A DNA stretch of 64,000 nucleotides from Nitrospira sp. GTDB taxonomy: Bacteria; Nitrospirota; Nitrospiria; Nitrospirales; Nitrospiraceae. The notes under the pieces were generated by a model that made no database searches, was not told where the DNA came from, and saw only the letters and a list, made by a program, of their open reading frames with translations. Each line of letters begins with the position of its first letter. Position 1 is the first letter of the stretch. The DNA is taken from contig JACOEK010000004.1 of the NCBI GenBank assembly GCA_024998595.1, positions 558,001 to 622,000 of the forward strand, read 5' to 3'. Positions 16,650-25,917 of the stretch are shown in pieces. The position numbers and the translations under genes are program-made.

Positions 16650-17450
16650 TCAGGGTAAACCCTTGGCAAGCAGGGTCTTGGCTTCTGCGATCGGGAGCTC
16701 GCGCCAGGCGCCCGGCTGGAGATCCTCAAGAGCAAAAGGGCCGTATTGAATGCGGCGCAACCGCGTGACTTCGTGGCCCAGCGCTTTAAACAAACGCCGG
16801 ATTTCCCGGTTCTTCCCCTCGGTCAACGTGACGTCAACATGTGATTCCCGGCCCGAACGCTTTTGAATCTTCAGCTCCGCGCAATGCAGGTGCTCGCCTT
16901 GATCGTCAACCCCATCGATGGCCGCCTGTGCCCGGTCATCCGTCAGCTCGCCGCGCACGGTTACGAGATAACGCCGCGGCACCCGCCGCGTGGGATCTGT
17001 GAGAAAGCTCGAGAGCGCGGTGTCGTTGGTGAGGAGGAGCAGGCCACTGGTGGCCTGGTCCAACCGTCCGACCGCATGCAGACGGATGAACTCCGGAGGC
17101 AGCACGTCAAAAATGGTGCGGCGGCCTTTCTCGTCGTCATGCGTCGTGACCAAGCCTTTGGGCTTATGAAAGAGGATGAAGCGCGGCGCACCTTGTTGAA
17201 GCGGTTGGTTATCGAGGGTGACCACATCACCGGGCCAGGCCACCCAGGTTTCCGGCTGGCGCGCGAGGCGTTGATTGATGCGGACGCGTCCGGCCTTGAT
17301 CCATTCCTGCGCCTGGCTTCGGCTCGCGATGCCAAGCTTGGACAGCAAACGATCCAGGGTGACGCGTTTTGCATTGTCGGAAGCGGCCGAAGGTTGAGGG
17401 CGAATTGCTCCGGGGTTGTCCTTCCGTTTGCTTGGGGATCGTTTGAACAT
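16650..17450 (-). CDS. rRNA pseudouridine synthase, RsuA/RluB family
   Basis: 266 residues. An N-terminal basic extension of about 28 residues is followed by an S4 RNA-binding domain (TLDRLLSKLGIASRSQAQEWI) and the catalytic domain with GRLDQATSGLLLLTND, whose Asp is the family nucleophile. The C-terminal EGKNREIRRLFKALGHEV is also typical. It likely modifies a uridine of 23S or 16S rRNA; family members of this length with the S4 domain are mostly RluB. Confidence 0.9.
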   Translation of the reverse strand: MFKRSPSKRKDNPGAIRPQPSAASDNAKRVTLDRLLSKLGIASRSQAQEWIKAGRVRINQRLARQPETWVAWPGDVVTLDNQPLQQGAPRFILFHKPKGLVTTHDDEKGRRTIFDVLPPEFIRLHAVGRLDQATSGLLLLTNDTALSSFLTDPTRRVPRRYLVTVRGELTDDRAQAAIDGVDDQGEHLHCAELKIQKRSGRESHVDVTLTEGKNREIRRLFKALGHEVTRLRRIQYGPFALEDLQPGAWRELPIAEAKTLLAKGLP

Positions 17451-17519
17451 GGTCTGACTCTACACCGCCGGATGGTGAAAGAGAAGCAGCGGCGACGGCT
17501 GCATGTCACGCGCCGCCGA

Positions 17520-17528
17520 TGGTATGAT
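17520..17528 (+). promoter_or_regulatory. Extended -10 promoter candidate
   Basis: TGGTATGAT (TG-n-TATGAT) about 95 nt before the exported protein at 17622. No good -35. Confidence 0.35.
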
Positions 17529-17621
17529 GGGCGCGGGTTGGCGGACGAATCACGCATTGGCTCGTTCGCCGGCGAAAGAATCGTCACTGATGGATCGTAT
17601 GCCGATGGGGAGTCAGATGTG

Positions 17622-18014
17622 ATGCTGAACTATGTTGGGGTGGTGGTGGTCTCGACGCTGTTCTTTGTGAATACGGCATCGGCCGAATGGTTGATGGTCG
17701 GGGGCACGCATAAGTATGACGGGTACGTGGACATGTCCACGATCGGGCCGACCGGCAAAACAGTCACGCTCTGGACGTTGAAGGACTTTAAGGTGGATCG
17801 GCAGATTCCGCAAGGCACGTATCGGTCCGTGCGGATCAAAAAACAAATCGATTGCGAGGGCCATAAGAGCCGCCCGTTGCAGACCAAATATTACGCGAGC
17901 CAAATGGGAAAGGGACGTCCCCTGCAATCGGGAAAGGCGACACGTGAATGGTCGCGGGTCACGCCCGGGAGTGACGGCGAGGCCGAATTGAAGATCGCCT
18001 GCAAGAAGGTGTAG
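17622..18014 (+). CDS. Exported surface-adhesin-E-like protein
   Basis: 130 residues. Signal peptide (YVGVVVVSTLFFVNTASA) then a domain beginning EWLMVGGTHKYDGYVDMSTI and continuing with TVTLWTLKDFK, YRSVRIKKQIDCEG. This order (Trp, strand, YVD, W.L.D, S.K...DC) matches the Adhesin_E-like family of small secreted proteins. Two Cys (IDC and IAC) may form a disulfide. GGGGAG lies 9 nt upstream; GTG 17619 is an alternative. The flavoprotein gene starts 10 nt after its stop, so they may be co-transcribed, though the functions have no obvious link. Confidence 0.72.
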   Translation: MLNYVGVVVVSTLFFVNTASAEWLMVGGTHKYDGYVDMSTIGPTGKTVTLWTLKDFKVDRQIPQGTYRSVRIKKQIDCEGHKSRPLQTKYYASQMGKGRPLQSGKATREWSRVTPGSDGEAELKIACKKV

Positions 18015-18024
18015 CGGCCGCGTC

Positions 18025-19275
18025 ATGTCTGCCACCCCTCGCGTCATCATCATCGGCGCCGGTCTTGCCGGTCTGGCTTGCGCCAAGCACTTGGTCCGGC
18101 ACGGGTTGGCCTGCACCGTCGTCGAGGCGTCGGATGAAGTGGGCGGCCGGGTTCACACCGACCGTGTGGACGGCTTTCAACTCGATCGGGGTTTTCAGGT
18201 CTTCCTCACCGGCTATCCAGAAGCCGCGACTGTGCTGGATTATCCGGCCCTGCACTTGCGCTCTTTTCACCCCGGCGCCCTGGTGCGTTACGCGGGCGGC
18301 TTTCACCGAATCAGTGATCCCCTGCGTCGCCCGCAGGATCTGTTCTCCAGCCTGATGAGCCCGATCGGCTCGTTGCGTGACAAGCTTACGATCTTTCGTC
18401 TTCGGCAGGATGCGCTGAATCACCGTCTCTGCGCGCAAGCGGGCGGAGGGAATCGCACGACCATGGAGGCGCTCGAGGCCTATGGATTTTCCCCGTCGAT
18501 GCGAGACCGTTTCCTCCGGCCGTTCCTCGGTGGCGTGTTCCTCGATCCAACCTTATCGACGCCTTGTCGGCTGTTTGCGCACGTGTGGGCGGCCTTTTCG
18601 CGCGGGGCCATTGCGTTACCGCGGGCCGGCATGGGCGCCATCCCGGCGCAGTTAGCCTCGTCGCTTCCGGCCGATGCGATCCGGCTGCGCGCGCCCGTGG
18701 CGCACCTCGACGGGAAGCAGCTGGTCCTGGCTTCCGGTGAGCGTCTTTCGGCCGATGCCCTGGTTTTGGCCACCGATTATGCTACGGCGGCAACCCTGCG
18801 CGGAGAGGATGCACCGGCCGCACCGGCGCGTCAGGCGACCACATTGTATTTCGAAGCCGCCACTCCGCCGGTGACTGGGCCGTGGCTGCTGTTGAACGGA
18901 GAACAGCAGGGACCGATCGGAACCGCTTGCGTGTTGAGCGAGGTGGCGCCGAACTATGCGCCTTCCGGGCGGGCGCTGATTTCGGTCAGTCTGTCTGATC
19001 AGACAATGTCAGTCGGAGAAACCCAGCAGCAGGCGGTACGAGCCCAGCTGCGCGATTGGTTCGGGGCGGCAGTGAATGCCTGGCGGCACCTTCGAACCGA
19101 TCACCTCAGCCGTGCGCTGCCTCCCATCGCCTCCCTCGCTGCTGAGCAGGGATCCTCATCTCCTCACCTGAAGTCCGGGTTGTACCAATGCGGCGACTAT
19201 TGCGACACCGGCACGCTGGACGGTGCGCTGCTGTCCGGGCGTCATGCCGCCGACGCGATCCTGGCCGATCTGTGA
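18025..19275 (+). CDS. FAD-dependent amine-oxidase/protoporphyrinogen-oxidase-like protein
   Basis: 416 residues. The N-terminal Rossmann motif GAGLAGLACAKHL and the second FAD motif EASDEVGGRVHTD are exact for the FAD/NAD(P) amine-oxidoreductase superfamily. The C-terminal FAD contact is QCGDYCDTGTLDGALLSGR. Similar proteins include phytoene desaturase-like and protoporphyrinogen oxidase-like enzymes; the substrate cannot be told from sequence. Soluble, no signal. Confidence 0.82.
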   Translation: MSATPRVIIIGAGLAGLACAKHLVRHGLACTVVEASDEVGGRVHTDRVDGFQLDRGFQVFLTGYPEAATVLDYPALHLRSFHPGALVRYAGGFHRISDPLRRPQDLFSSLMSPIGSLRDKLTIFRLRQDALNHRLCAQAGGGNRTTMEALEAYGFSPSMRDRFLRPFLGGVFLDPTLSTPCRLFAHVWAAFSRGAIALPRAGMGAIPAQLASSLPADAIRLRAPVAHLDGKQLVLASGERLSADALVLATDYATAATLRGEDAPAAPARQATTLYFEAATPPVTGPWLLLNGEQQGPIGTACVLSEVAPNYAPSGRALISVSLSDQTMSVGETQQQAVRAQLRDWFGAAVNAWRHLRTDHLSRALPPIASLAAEQGSSSPHLKSGLYQCGDYCDTGTLDGALLSGRHAADAILADL

Positions 19276-19289
19276 GTGGGGGACGGAGC

Positions 19290-19742
19290 GTGAACTTGGC
19301 GGACCGTAGCATGTGGGGACTGATACTGACGATGACGGGGACATTGCTGATCTCTGCTGCTCCGTTTGCCTTAGCCGATCCCGCCTCTGAACAGCAGTTG
19401 CAGGCCCTCGCCGGCCAGGGGGACGCGAATGCGCAATGGATGTTGGGCCAGGCCTTGCTCACGGGAAATCTGGGCACGATCGACGAAGCCGAAGCGGTGC
19501 GCTGGCTGCAACTGGCGGCGGATAAGGGCCATGCGCTGGCGCAGCGGGACATGGGGATGTTGTATGAACAGGGGCAGGGCGTGACCCAGGATACGTTGGA
19601 AGCGTTCTTCTGGTATTCCCTCGCCAGTCGCCAGGACAGCGGGCGGGCCAGATTGCGGCGCGATGTGTTGGCGGCGATGCTCACACCCGATCAGCGGGAA
19701 GCCATTGCGGCCCGCCTCAAAGGATGGCGGCCGAGCAGATAG
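19290..19742 (+). CDS. Exported Sel1-repeat protein
   Basis: 150 residues from GTG 19290, or 143 from ATG 19311. A signal peptide (WGLILTMTGTLLISAAPFALA) is followed by two or three Sel1-type TPR repeats (GDANAQWMLGQALLTG; EAVRWLQLAADKGHALAQRDMGMLYEQGQGV; EAFFWYSLASRQ, each cited in part). Sel1 repeats form helical scaffolds for protein binding in the periplasm. GGGGGACGGAG precedes the GTG. It begins 14 nt after the flavoprotein stop. Confidence 0.75.
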   Translation: MNLADRSMWGLILTMTGTLLISAAPFALADPASEQQLQALAGQGDANAQWMLGQALLTGNLGTIDEAEAVRWLQLAADKGHALAQRDMGMLYEQGQGVTQDTLEAFFWYSLASRQDSGRARLRRDVLAAMLTPDQREAIAARLKGWRPSR

Positions 19743-19772
19743 TGAGCGAAGGCTTCTCCGGGGGGGATGATC

Positions 19773-20270
19773 CTACCCTCTGGTCTTTCGTCGAAAAAGA
19801 TCCGTACTGAGCGACTGAATGCGATCGAGGAACAGCATCCCGTTCAGATGGTCTACCTCGTGTTGGAAGGCGAGTGCTTCAAATCCCCTCGCATTGATCG
19901 TGATGATCCGGCCGTCTTGCGCCAGGCCTTCGACGATGGCCTCCTCGTGTCGCAACACATTGCCTGTGTAATCCGGCGCGCTCAAGCATCCTTCCCGAAC
20001 GATCTTCCGGCCTTCCAGAGCCAGGATGACCGGGTTTAACAAGACGACCAGCCCGTGCCCCGTCTCGCCCTTCTTGCGTGACACGTCCACGACAATAATC
20101 TGCACGGCATGCCCGATTTGCGGCGCGGCCAATGCCACGCCGGGTGACGCCGCGAGCGTGTCCAGGAGGTCTTGCACCACGTCATCCACCGCCGGGTCGG
20201 CCGGAAGCACGGCGGCACTATTGGATTTGAGGCCTTGATGGGGATACTGCAGAATCGGACGGATAGCCAC
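19773..20270 (-). CDS. def: Peptide deformylase
   Basis: 165 residues with all three motifs: GVALAAPQ at 44-51, EGCLS at 93-97 and QHEVDH at 136-141. Metal ligands are C95, H137 and H141; E138 is the catalytic acid. It removes the N-formyl group from nascent proteins. Length and motifs match active type-1 enzymes. The start is GTG, 2 nt after the ACT-protein stop, so the two are translationally linked. The usual fmt neighbour is absent. Confidence 0.93.
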   Translation of the reverse strand: MAIRPILQYPHQGLKSNSAAVLPADPAVDDVVQDLLDTLAASPGVALAAPQIGHAVQIIVVDVSRKKGETGHGLVVLLNPVILALEGRKIVREGCLSAPDYTGNVLRHEEAIVEGLAQDGRIITINARGFEALAFQHEVDHLNGMLFLDRIQSLSTDLFRRKTRG

Positions 20271-20272
20271 GG

Positions 20273-20821
20273 TCAGAAGGTGACGCTTTCGAGCGGACGC
20301 AAGGTCAGGTCTACTCCCAATAGAGGCTTGAGTGCATCCAGTGCTTGCCGGAGAGACTCCGCCTGCTGAGGCTGGGGGAGTTGAATTTCCAGCACCATCA
20401 CGTAGACGGGGACTTCACCCGAGCCGATCACGCGCGTATTCATATCGGTGATATTGCCGCCCTGTTGGGCGACGGTGCTTGCGACCTGTGCCACAATACC
20501 CGGATGGTCGGCGCCATAGACCGACAACATGAACGTCGGCACGTCCGGGGCGCTGTGCCTCGTTGCTGCCTGGTCAGGCAGCGCCCGGCACAAGAGGGCG
20601 AGATCCAATGGCGCGGTCTTGGAGGTCAGGCGACTGCCGAGGGTGTCGGCATCGATTCCAGCCGGGAGGCGCACCATCAGCATCATGGTGAATTCGCCAC
20701 GCAGCCGCGTCATGCAGCTGTCTTCGATGTTACAGCCTAATCGGTAGAGGCTATCGGCCATCAGGGCGACGATGCCCGGACGATCCTGGCCGAAGGCGGT
20801 GACGATGGCAAACCGGTCCAT
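20273..20821 (-). CDS. Double-ACT-domain regulator (GcvR-like)
   Basis: 182 residues made of two ACT domains: the first begins FAIVTAFGQDRPGIVALMADSL, the second FMLSVYGADHPGIVAQVASTV (motifs cited separately). This layout matches the glycine-cleavage repressor GcvR group, which binds amino acids and acts through a partner rather than DNA directly. No gcv gene is in the window, so the target is open. It is the first gene of a two-gene unit with deformylase. Confidence 0.82.
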   Translation of the reverse strand: MDRFAIVTAFGQDRPGIVALMADSLYRLGCNIEDSCMTRLRGEFTMMLMVRLPAGIDADTLGSRLTSKTAPLDLALLCRALPDQAATRHSAPDVPTFMLSVYGADHPGIVAQVASTVAQQGGNITDMNTRVIGSGEVPVYVMVLEIQLPQPQQAESLRQALDALKPLLGVDLTLRPLESVTF

Positions 20822-20931
20822 TCGACTCTCTCTGGCTCACGTTTAAAAAAACCACTCGGGCAGCATGCGGCAATTGAAGCCGATTATCAAGCACCGGCAT
20901 GGCTCGAATGGGCGTACGAAACTCTTGCTCC

Positions 20932-23430
20932 CTATATTCGTCGTTTAGTTCGATTCGTCGGTTGCGCGCTCAGCGGGTCGTCGGGCCAGTGGTGGCGCGG
21001 GTACCGACCGCGCAACTCTTTCTTCACTTCCTGGTAAGCCGACCGCCAGAAACTCGCCAGGTCTTTCGTCACCTGCACGGGCCTGCCCGCCGGTGAGAGT
21101 AGATGCACCATGACCGGTATTTTTCCGCCCGCAATGCGGGGCGTGTCCTGACACCCGAACATTTCCTGCAGGCGCACCGCCAGCACCGGCGACTCACCCT
21201 GCTCGTAGTCCAGCCGCACGTGTGATCCGCTGGGCACCGTGATGTGTGTTGGGGCGACTCGAGGCAATTCCTGGCGTTGTTGCCAGGTCAGCAGGCTGTC
21301 GAGCGGGGCTTGCAGGTCCAGGCGACGCAGTTGCGCCAGGCTCGTGAGTCCGTTCAGAAAGGGCCCCAGCCATTGTTCGAGGGTTGTCGTCAGTGCCTCG
21401 TCGGAGAGATCCGGCCAGGCTGAGTCGACGCGATACAGGAGGGCGATGCGTGCCCGCCACTGTTGCTGTTCCTTCGTCCAAGGGAGCGCGGCGAGTCCGG
21501 TGCGCCGAAGACCAAAGAGCAGCGCCGCCGTGACCTGGGCTTGATCCGGTTCGTGAGTGGCGCGATCTTCCAGAATCAGTTGGCCCAGGCGCCGCTGTCT
21601 GCGTGCCCGGACTGCTTCCGAGCGGTCGTCCCATTCCAGCAGGTCGACGGCGGAGATCTGCCCGGCGCAGTAGCGCTCCAGATCCGGAAGGCGCACCGGC
21701 GCGGCGGCGAGGATACGTGCCCAGTCTCCCGTGCCGTCGAGCTGCGCGACGGCGAGATAGTCCTCCTGCGACAGACTCTGTTGTCCTTGGAACGAAGCGC
21801 CGCGTCCGTTGGCCAACCGGTACCGCCCCTCACTGCCGGCGAGCCGTTGCGCCACACGATCCGGGTAGGCGAACGCCAGCAGGATGCCGAGATGGTCGAG
21901 GCCGTCGCCCGATGGTCCGCCCAGTTGAAGTTGCCGCCGCCACTGCTCCGACGCTCGCCGAACCCGTTCGCAGGCAGCCCGGTTGATCGTCGCGCCGGCG
22001 AGGTGTTCCTTGTTGCCGTATAACGCTTCCATCCGCAGCCGGAGGTCGGCATTGCGCCAACCGGCGCCGCCTTGCAAAATGTCGCGTTCGCTGAGCAGGG
22101 CGGCGAGGTCGCAGGCCAAGGAGCCGTAGCCCAGCGGCACGGCGGCGACCATCATGTGGGCCAGGCGCGGGTGCACCGTGACGTGGGCCAACCGCCGCCC
22201 GTGGGCCGTCAGGCTACCCTGCGCATCGAGTGCGCCCAGTTGCCTGAGCAGATCCCTTGCCTGCGCGAGTGCCCCGGCAGGTGCCGGGTCGAGCCAGGAC
22301 AGTTCGGTGGCGTCGAGTACGCCCCATTCCGCCAGATCCAGTGCGAGCGGCGCCAGGTCCGCCTCAAGGATCTCCGGTGGTCGCCGTGGGAGCAGCGCGT
22401 GATGTTCGGCGTTGGTCCAAAGCCGATAGCAGGTACCAGGCTCCAACCGTCCGGCGCGTCCTCGACGCTGGTCGGCGGCGTCTTGCGTGACGCGAATGGT
22501 GTCGAGCCTGGTGAGGCCTGAGCGGGGATCGAAGCGGGGGACGCGCATGAGTCCGGCATCGATGACGCAGCGCACGCCTTCGATGGTCAAACTGGTTTCG
22601 GCGATGGAGGTCGCCAGGACGATTTTTCGATGGCCTGGTGGCGCGGGGCGAATGGCCTGTTCCTGTTCGTCCTGCGGCAGTTCCCCATGCAGCGGGGCAA
22701 TGATGACGTCCGGTCCGAGCCGCGTCTCGCGCAGCTGTCGTTCGACGCGCCGGATCTCCGCCATGCCTGGAAGGAAGACCAACAGACTGCCTGATTCGTT
22801 GGTCAGCGCCAGCCGGATGCTTCGCACGACTGCCGGTTCCAGGTGGCCTTCGATCGGCCGGTCGAGATACTGTGTCGTGACGGGAAACAGCCGACCTTCA
22901 CAGCTGATAGTCGTGGCATCGGACAACAGACCGGTTACGGCGGCGCAGTCGAGGGTGGCCGACATGACGAGCAGGCGAAGGTCTTCACGGAACAGCCGCT
23001 GTGATTCCCTCGCGAAGGCCAATCCCAGATCGGCCTGGAGACTGCGCTCGTGAAATTCGTCGAAGATGACGAGGCCATACCCGGCAAGCGAAGGATCCTG
23101 TTGCAGGAGACGCGTAAGGATACCTTCCGTCACCACCTCGATACGCGTGGCCGCGCTCACCTTTGAGTCGTGGCGGATACGGTAGCCGACGGTTCGCCCC
23201 AGCGGCTCGCCGAGACCCGCGGCCATGTAAGTCGCGGCCGCGCGGGCGGCCAGCCGTCGCGGCTCCAGCATGATGAGCTTCTGTCCGGCCAGCCACGGTG
23301 CGTCGAGCAGAGCCAGCGGAACGCGAGTCGTTTTGCCCGCGCCCGGTTGTGCGGTCAAGAGCACCGACCGTCTGGTCGCCAGTTGCTCGCGGAGGGCGGG
23401 GATCGCCTCTTCTATTGGTAATCGGTCCAT
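20932..23430 (-). CDS. hrpB: ATP-dependent helicase HrpB
   Basis: 832 residues, the usual length. Walker A QPGAGKTT lies near residue 28, the DExH box as DEFH near 125, SATL, and the helicase C region with ATSIAETSLTIEGV and QRRGRAGRLEPG. The C-terminal HrpB-specific domain ends with ATPRAGG-like residues (DTPRIAGGKIPVMVHLLSP). It is a DEAH-type RNA helicase whose precise role is poorly known. It stands alone on the minus strand. Confidence 0.92.
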   Translation of the reverse strand: MDRLPIEEAIPALREQLATRRSVLLTAQPGAGKTTRVPLALLDAPWLAGQKLIMLEPRRLAARAAATYMAAGLGEPLGRTVGYRIRHDSKVSAATRIEVVTEGILTRLLQQDPSLAGYGLVIFDEFHERSLQADLGLAFARESQRLFREDLRLLVMSATLDCAAVTGLLSDATTISCEGRLFPVTTQYLDRPIEGHLEPAVVRSIRLALTNESGSLLVFLPGMAEIRRVERQLRETRLGPDVIIAPLHGELPQDEQEQAIRPAPPGHRKIVLATSIAETSLTIEGVRCVIDAGLMRVPRFDPRSGLTRLDTIRVTQDAADQRRGRAGRLEPGTCYRLWTNAEHHALLPRRPPEILEADLAPLALDLAEWGVLDATELSWLDPAPAGALAQARDLLRQLGALDAQGSLTAHGRRLAHVTVHPRLAHMMVAAVPLGYGSLACDLAALLSERDILQGGAGWRNADLRLRMEALYGNKEHLAGATINRAACERVRRASEQWRRQLQLGGPSGDGLDHLGILLAFAYPDRVAQRLAGSEGRYRLANGRGASFQGQQSLSQEDYLAVAQLDGTGDWARILAAAPVRLPDLERYCAGQISAVDLLEWDDRSEAVRARRQRRLGQLILEDRATHEPDQAQVTAALLFGLRRTGLAALPWTKEQQQWRARIALLYRVDSAWPDLSDEALTTTLEQWLGPFLNGLTSLAQLRRLDLQAPLDSLLTWQQRQELPRVAPTHITVPSGSHVRLDYEQGESPVLAVRLQEMFGCQDTPRIAGGKIPVMVHLLSPAGRPVQVTKDLASFWRSAYQEVKKELRGRYPRHHWPDDPLSAQPTNRTKRRI

Positions 23431-23525
23431 GATAGGGTGCGCTTCCTGAGGAGCCTATAGCGTATAGCACAGAGCGTCTCGGGAATGGGACAGGTCTCAT
23501 AGGCTGCACGATTCACGGGAGGATC

Positions 23526-23723
23526 ATGACGCACTTAGTATGGACAAGCGACAAGCCGAAGCAGGCCGGCTGGTATTGGTGGCGCGGGCTGGGAGAAGAC
23601 ATGGATCCGCTGATTCTCTACGTCGATGAAGTGGGATATTTTCAATGGCCCGATGGAGCGTCGCAGGAAGTCGGACTGACGAAGGGCGAGTGGGCCGGTC
23701 CGATCGCCCCGCCGGAGGAGTAA
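23526..23723 (+). CDS. Small Trp-rich protein, unknown function
   Basis: 65 residues with seven Trp/Tyr-dense positions (PKQAGWYWWRGLG; GYFQWPDGAS; KGEWAGPI). The pattern 'KP...GWYWWRG' resembles short domains found in many bacteria that lack an assigned function. A strong GGGAGGATC site precedes the ATG. The stop TAA overlaps the ATG of the ferritin-like gene (TAATG), so the two are translationally coupled. Confidence 0.65.
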   Translation: MTHLVWTSDKPKQAGWYWWRGLGEDMDPLILYVDEVGYFQWPDGASQEVGLTKGEWAGPIAPPEE

Positions 23724-24325
23724 TGAGTGCCACGATGATGATTCTGCCTGCGACCTGTGAACGAGCCTTGCTCGAACGATTCCTGCGCGCCGAAGCGATG
23801 GCCTTGTGGGCCGTGCGTGCCGCTCAGACTCAACAGCTCCCTCGCCATGTGCAGACGTTTCTCCAACGGCATGAGACGGACGAGCAGGATCACCTGCGGC
23901 AATTCGAAGGTATGCTCGGAATCATGTCTCAGCGGCCGTCGACGTTGCCGACCGTGCCCTCGCAGTGGGAAATGCTGGCGGTCTTGTTGTTCGGGTACGA
24001 AGCGCTGGGGCTGGAATTCGCCTCGTTGCTGGCCACGATCAGGCCTGATCTCTCAGACATCCTGGAAGATGAACTGGTGCATGTCGGCTTCTTCGAGAAG
24101 GAATTGACGACGATTCTGGCGGGCGGCGGCATCGGCGCGCAACAGGCGCGGGACGCCGCGCGCACGTGGTGGAAAAAACTGCCTCGCACGGTGGACCGGT
24201 ACCTCAGCGATGCGTCGCTGAATCCCTATCGCACCGAGTTGCGGCACCACATATTATCCGCGATCAGCCAACGGTTTGTCGGGCTCGGCCTGCTCGCCGA
24301 GGCCACGCTGCCAAAGTGCCAATGA
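23723..24325 (+). CDS. Ferritin-like diiron-type protein
   Basis: 200 residues, all helical. Candidate ligands in four-helix-bundle order: Glu in the first helix (LRAEAMALW), E-x-x-x-x-H in RHETDEQDHL, Glu in GYEALGLEF, and E-x-x-H in EDELVHVGFFE. This fits a ferritin-like/rubrerythrin-like diiron site, but the function (iron storage, oxidase, demethoxyubiquinone-type hydroxylase) is open. ATG 23723 overlaps the previous stop with GGAGGAG upstream. It ends 152 nt before a palindromic element. Confidence 0.72.
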   Translation: MSATMMILPATCERALLERFLRAEAMALWAVRAAQTQQLPRHVQTFLQRHETDEQDHLRQFEGMLGIMSQRPSTLPTVPSQWEMLAVLLFGYEALGLEFASLLATIRPDLSDILEDELVHVGFFEKELTTILAGGGIGAQQARDAARTWWKKLPRTVDRYLSDASLNPYRTELRHHILSAISQRFVGLGLLAEATLPKCQ

Positions 24326-24477
24326 CGATCCCGGTTGACGGACGAACGTGCAGGATGGTTGTTGGCCCAACCTGCACGCTCACCGATTCCATTCTCCCTA
24401 GCAGGTAACGAACAGCTCGCTTGTTGCGTTATGGCTCGCGCTGGGTTTCACGTGCCGGCTCACGTGGCCACACGTTG

Positions 24478-24600
24478 CAGGATGCGTAAAAGGACCGTCC
24501 AGCAAGGCCGCAGCGAGCGAAGAGGCGAATCGTACTCTCGCGGTACGGTGAGCCTCTGAGTGATGCGAGAACGCCGCTGGCGGACCGTTTCCGCATCCTG
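24478..24600. repeat. Palindromic dispersed element, copy A
   Basis: 123 bp with outer arms CAGGATGCG (24478-24486) and CGCATCCTG (24592-24600), continued inward by pairing of GTCCAGC with GCTGG. Core 11-mer CAAGGCCGCAG lies at 24503-24513 and a GTAC...GTAC hairpin near the centre; GAGAACG follows. It sits between the ferritin-like gene and the porin gene, which converge, and its right end abuts the porin stop. Copies B (42767) and C (57301) share the 11-mer, GAGGCG and GAGAACG. Confidence 0.8.
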
Positions 24601-25917
24601 TCAGAACTGTAGGTTCCCGTTGATCGCCGCCAGCACCTGATTCTTGTTCAGGCCGTCGTTGTATGGCGAGCGCTGCCCGTCGAACCAATCGGCTCGAATC
24701 TCCGGACGAATCAGCACATTGGGGTGCGGACGGTAATTGAGTCCGGCACTGACCGAATAAAAGGAGCCGGCAAACGGCCCGAGATTGGGGTTGTCGCGCA
24801 CCGGGTTTCCGCCGACCCGGGTACCGGCTTCGTCGCGCATCCACTCGAAGCGCAGCCCGGCCCGCCACTCATCGGCGAAGGCGTAATACAGGTAATTGTC
24901 GATGCCGTACCAGCGAGCGGTACCCCCGTCGAACCTGCCCTGGTTCTGGTATGCGTAGTGATGGTGCAACACATATTCCCACCGCTCAGCCGGATGCAGC
25001 GTGAAAATGGCGCTATAGCGGGTACGGGTTTCAAATTGCGTCGCCACCGCGCTGGGTTCGTTGCCGGTGACCATCGAGAAGGAGAGCGACCAGAGATTTT
25101 CCGGTGCGGTGTACTTGATGCTCGCCAGCCCCGTGGCGCTGTCCTTTGTCCGGTCCAGCGAATCCCAGCCGGTCACCACGCCGCCTTGCAGCGTCACCCG
25201 GTCGTTCACATGCCACGTAGCCAGTCCGCCCCAGTGGGTGAAGGGGCCCGCGAATTGATAGGCAAAGGACTTGGAGTAGAAGAAGTTATTGATGGAGGGC
25301 ACGCCTTCATACCCGATGATCGTGTAGAAATGTCCGACTTTGACGGAGAAGGTCTGGTTGCCGATTTCGGCATAGGCCTGGGGCATCGCCAGTCCATAGT
25401 GCTGGCCCTGCGCGTTCCAACGCTGCGCGCCGTTTTCCCGCCGCTCCACTCCGTTGCTCTGTGTCAGGAAGAAGTCGTAGCCGTACATGAAATCCAAGCG
25501 CCCGCCGATGCCCCAATTGCTGCCCGTGGCCGTCAACGGCTTCTCGATGATCATGTACAACTGATTGAGGACCGGGATGTCCCGGTCGATGGCATTGTAC
25601 GGTCCGTTGAAGTTGCTGCGCGGGCTGCTCGTATTGTACGTATACCCGCCGTCGATCCAGCCGCGTACGCGGAGGAATCCGTCCTGTGGAAAAAAGCGGT
25701 GGACTCCGGTTTGATCGGCCTGCCACAAAGCATCGGTCCAGAGCGGATCAGATGGGCCATGACCATCCGATCCGGGCATTTGCGCGGAGAACACTGGTGA
25801 GAGCCGGTCGCCGAGCGAGATGCCGGTGAGCAGCGATTGTCCCCATGCGTCTCCGGTCCACGCGCCCCACGTGCATAGCAGCGACAGGATGCAAGCGTTT
25901 ACGATCGACTTCGACAT
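24601..25917 (-). CDS. Outer-membrane beta-barrel porin (BBP2/OmpL-like)
   Basis: 438 residues from ATG 25917 with AGGAGGTGA upstream. A signal peptide (ACILSLLCTWGAWTGDAWG) is followed by alternating amphipathic strands rich in Tyr, Trp, Asn and Gly (GWIDGGYTYNTSS; NWGIGGRLDFMYGYDFF; VKVGHFYTIIGYEG). The C-terminus ends in Phe (INGNLQF), the beta-barrel assembly signal. It matches the putative beta-barrel porin-2 family. The 3' end touches palindromic element copy A. Confidence 0.85.
   Translation of the reverse strand: MSKSIVNACILSLLCTWGAWTGDAWGQSLLTGISLGDRLSPVFSAQMPGSDGHGPSDPLWTDALWQADQTGVHRFFPQDGFLRVRGWIDGGYTYNTSSPRSNFNGPYNAIDRDIPVLNQLYMIIEKPLTATGSNWGIGGRLDFMYGYDFFLTQSNGVERRENGAQRWNAQGQHYGLAMPQAYAEIGNQTFSVKVGHFYTIIGYEGVPSINNFFYSKSFAYQFAGPFTHWGGLATWHVNDRVTLQGGVVTGWDSLDRTKDSATGLASIKYTAPENLWSLSFSMVTGNEPSAVATQFETRTRYSAIFTLHPAERWEYVLHHHYAYQNQGRFDGGTARWYGIDNYLYYAFADEWRAGLRFEWMRDEAGTRVGGNPVRDNPNLGPFAGSFYSVSAGLNYRPHPNVLIRPEIRADWFDGQRSPYNDGLNKNQVLAAINGNLQF

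Noticed and set aside
16863-17621. Upstream 253 codons of the frame that ends at 18014
   Set aside because: They lie opposite the pseudouridine synthase gene; only the last 131 codons have a ribosome site, signal peptide and family likeness.
24478-24600. Insertion sequence or MITE with target duplication at copy A
   Set aside because: No flanking direct repeat could be seen, and no transposase in the window; treated as a REP-like palindromic element.
24724-25800. Open frame of 358 codons opposite the porin gene
   Set aside because: Antisense to a clear beta-barrel gene with signal peptide and C-terminal Phe; no motif of its own.
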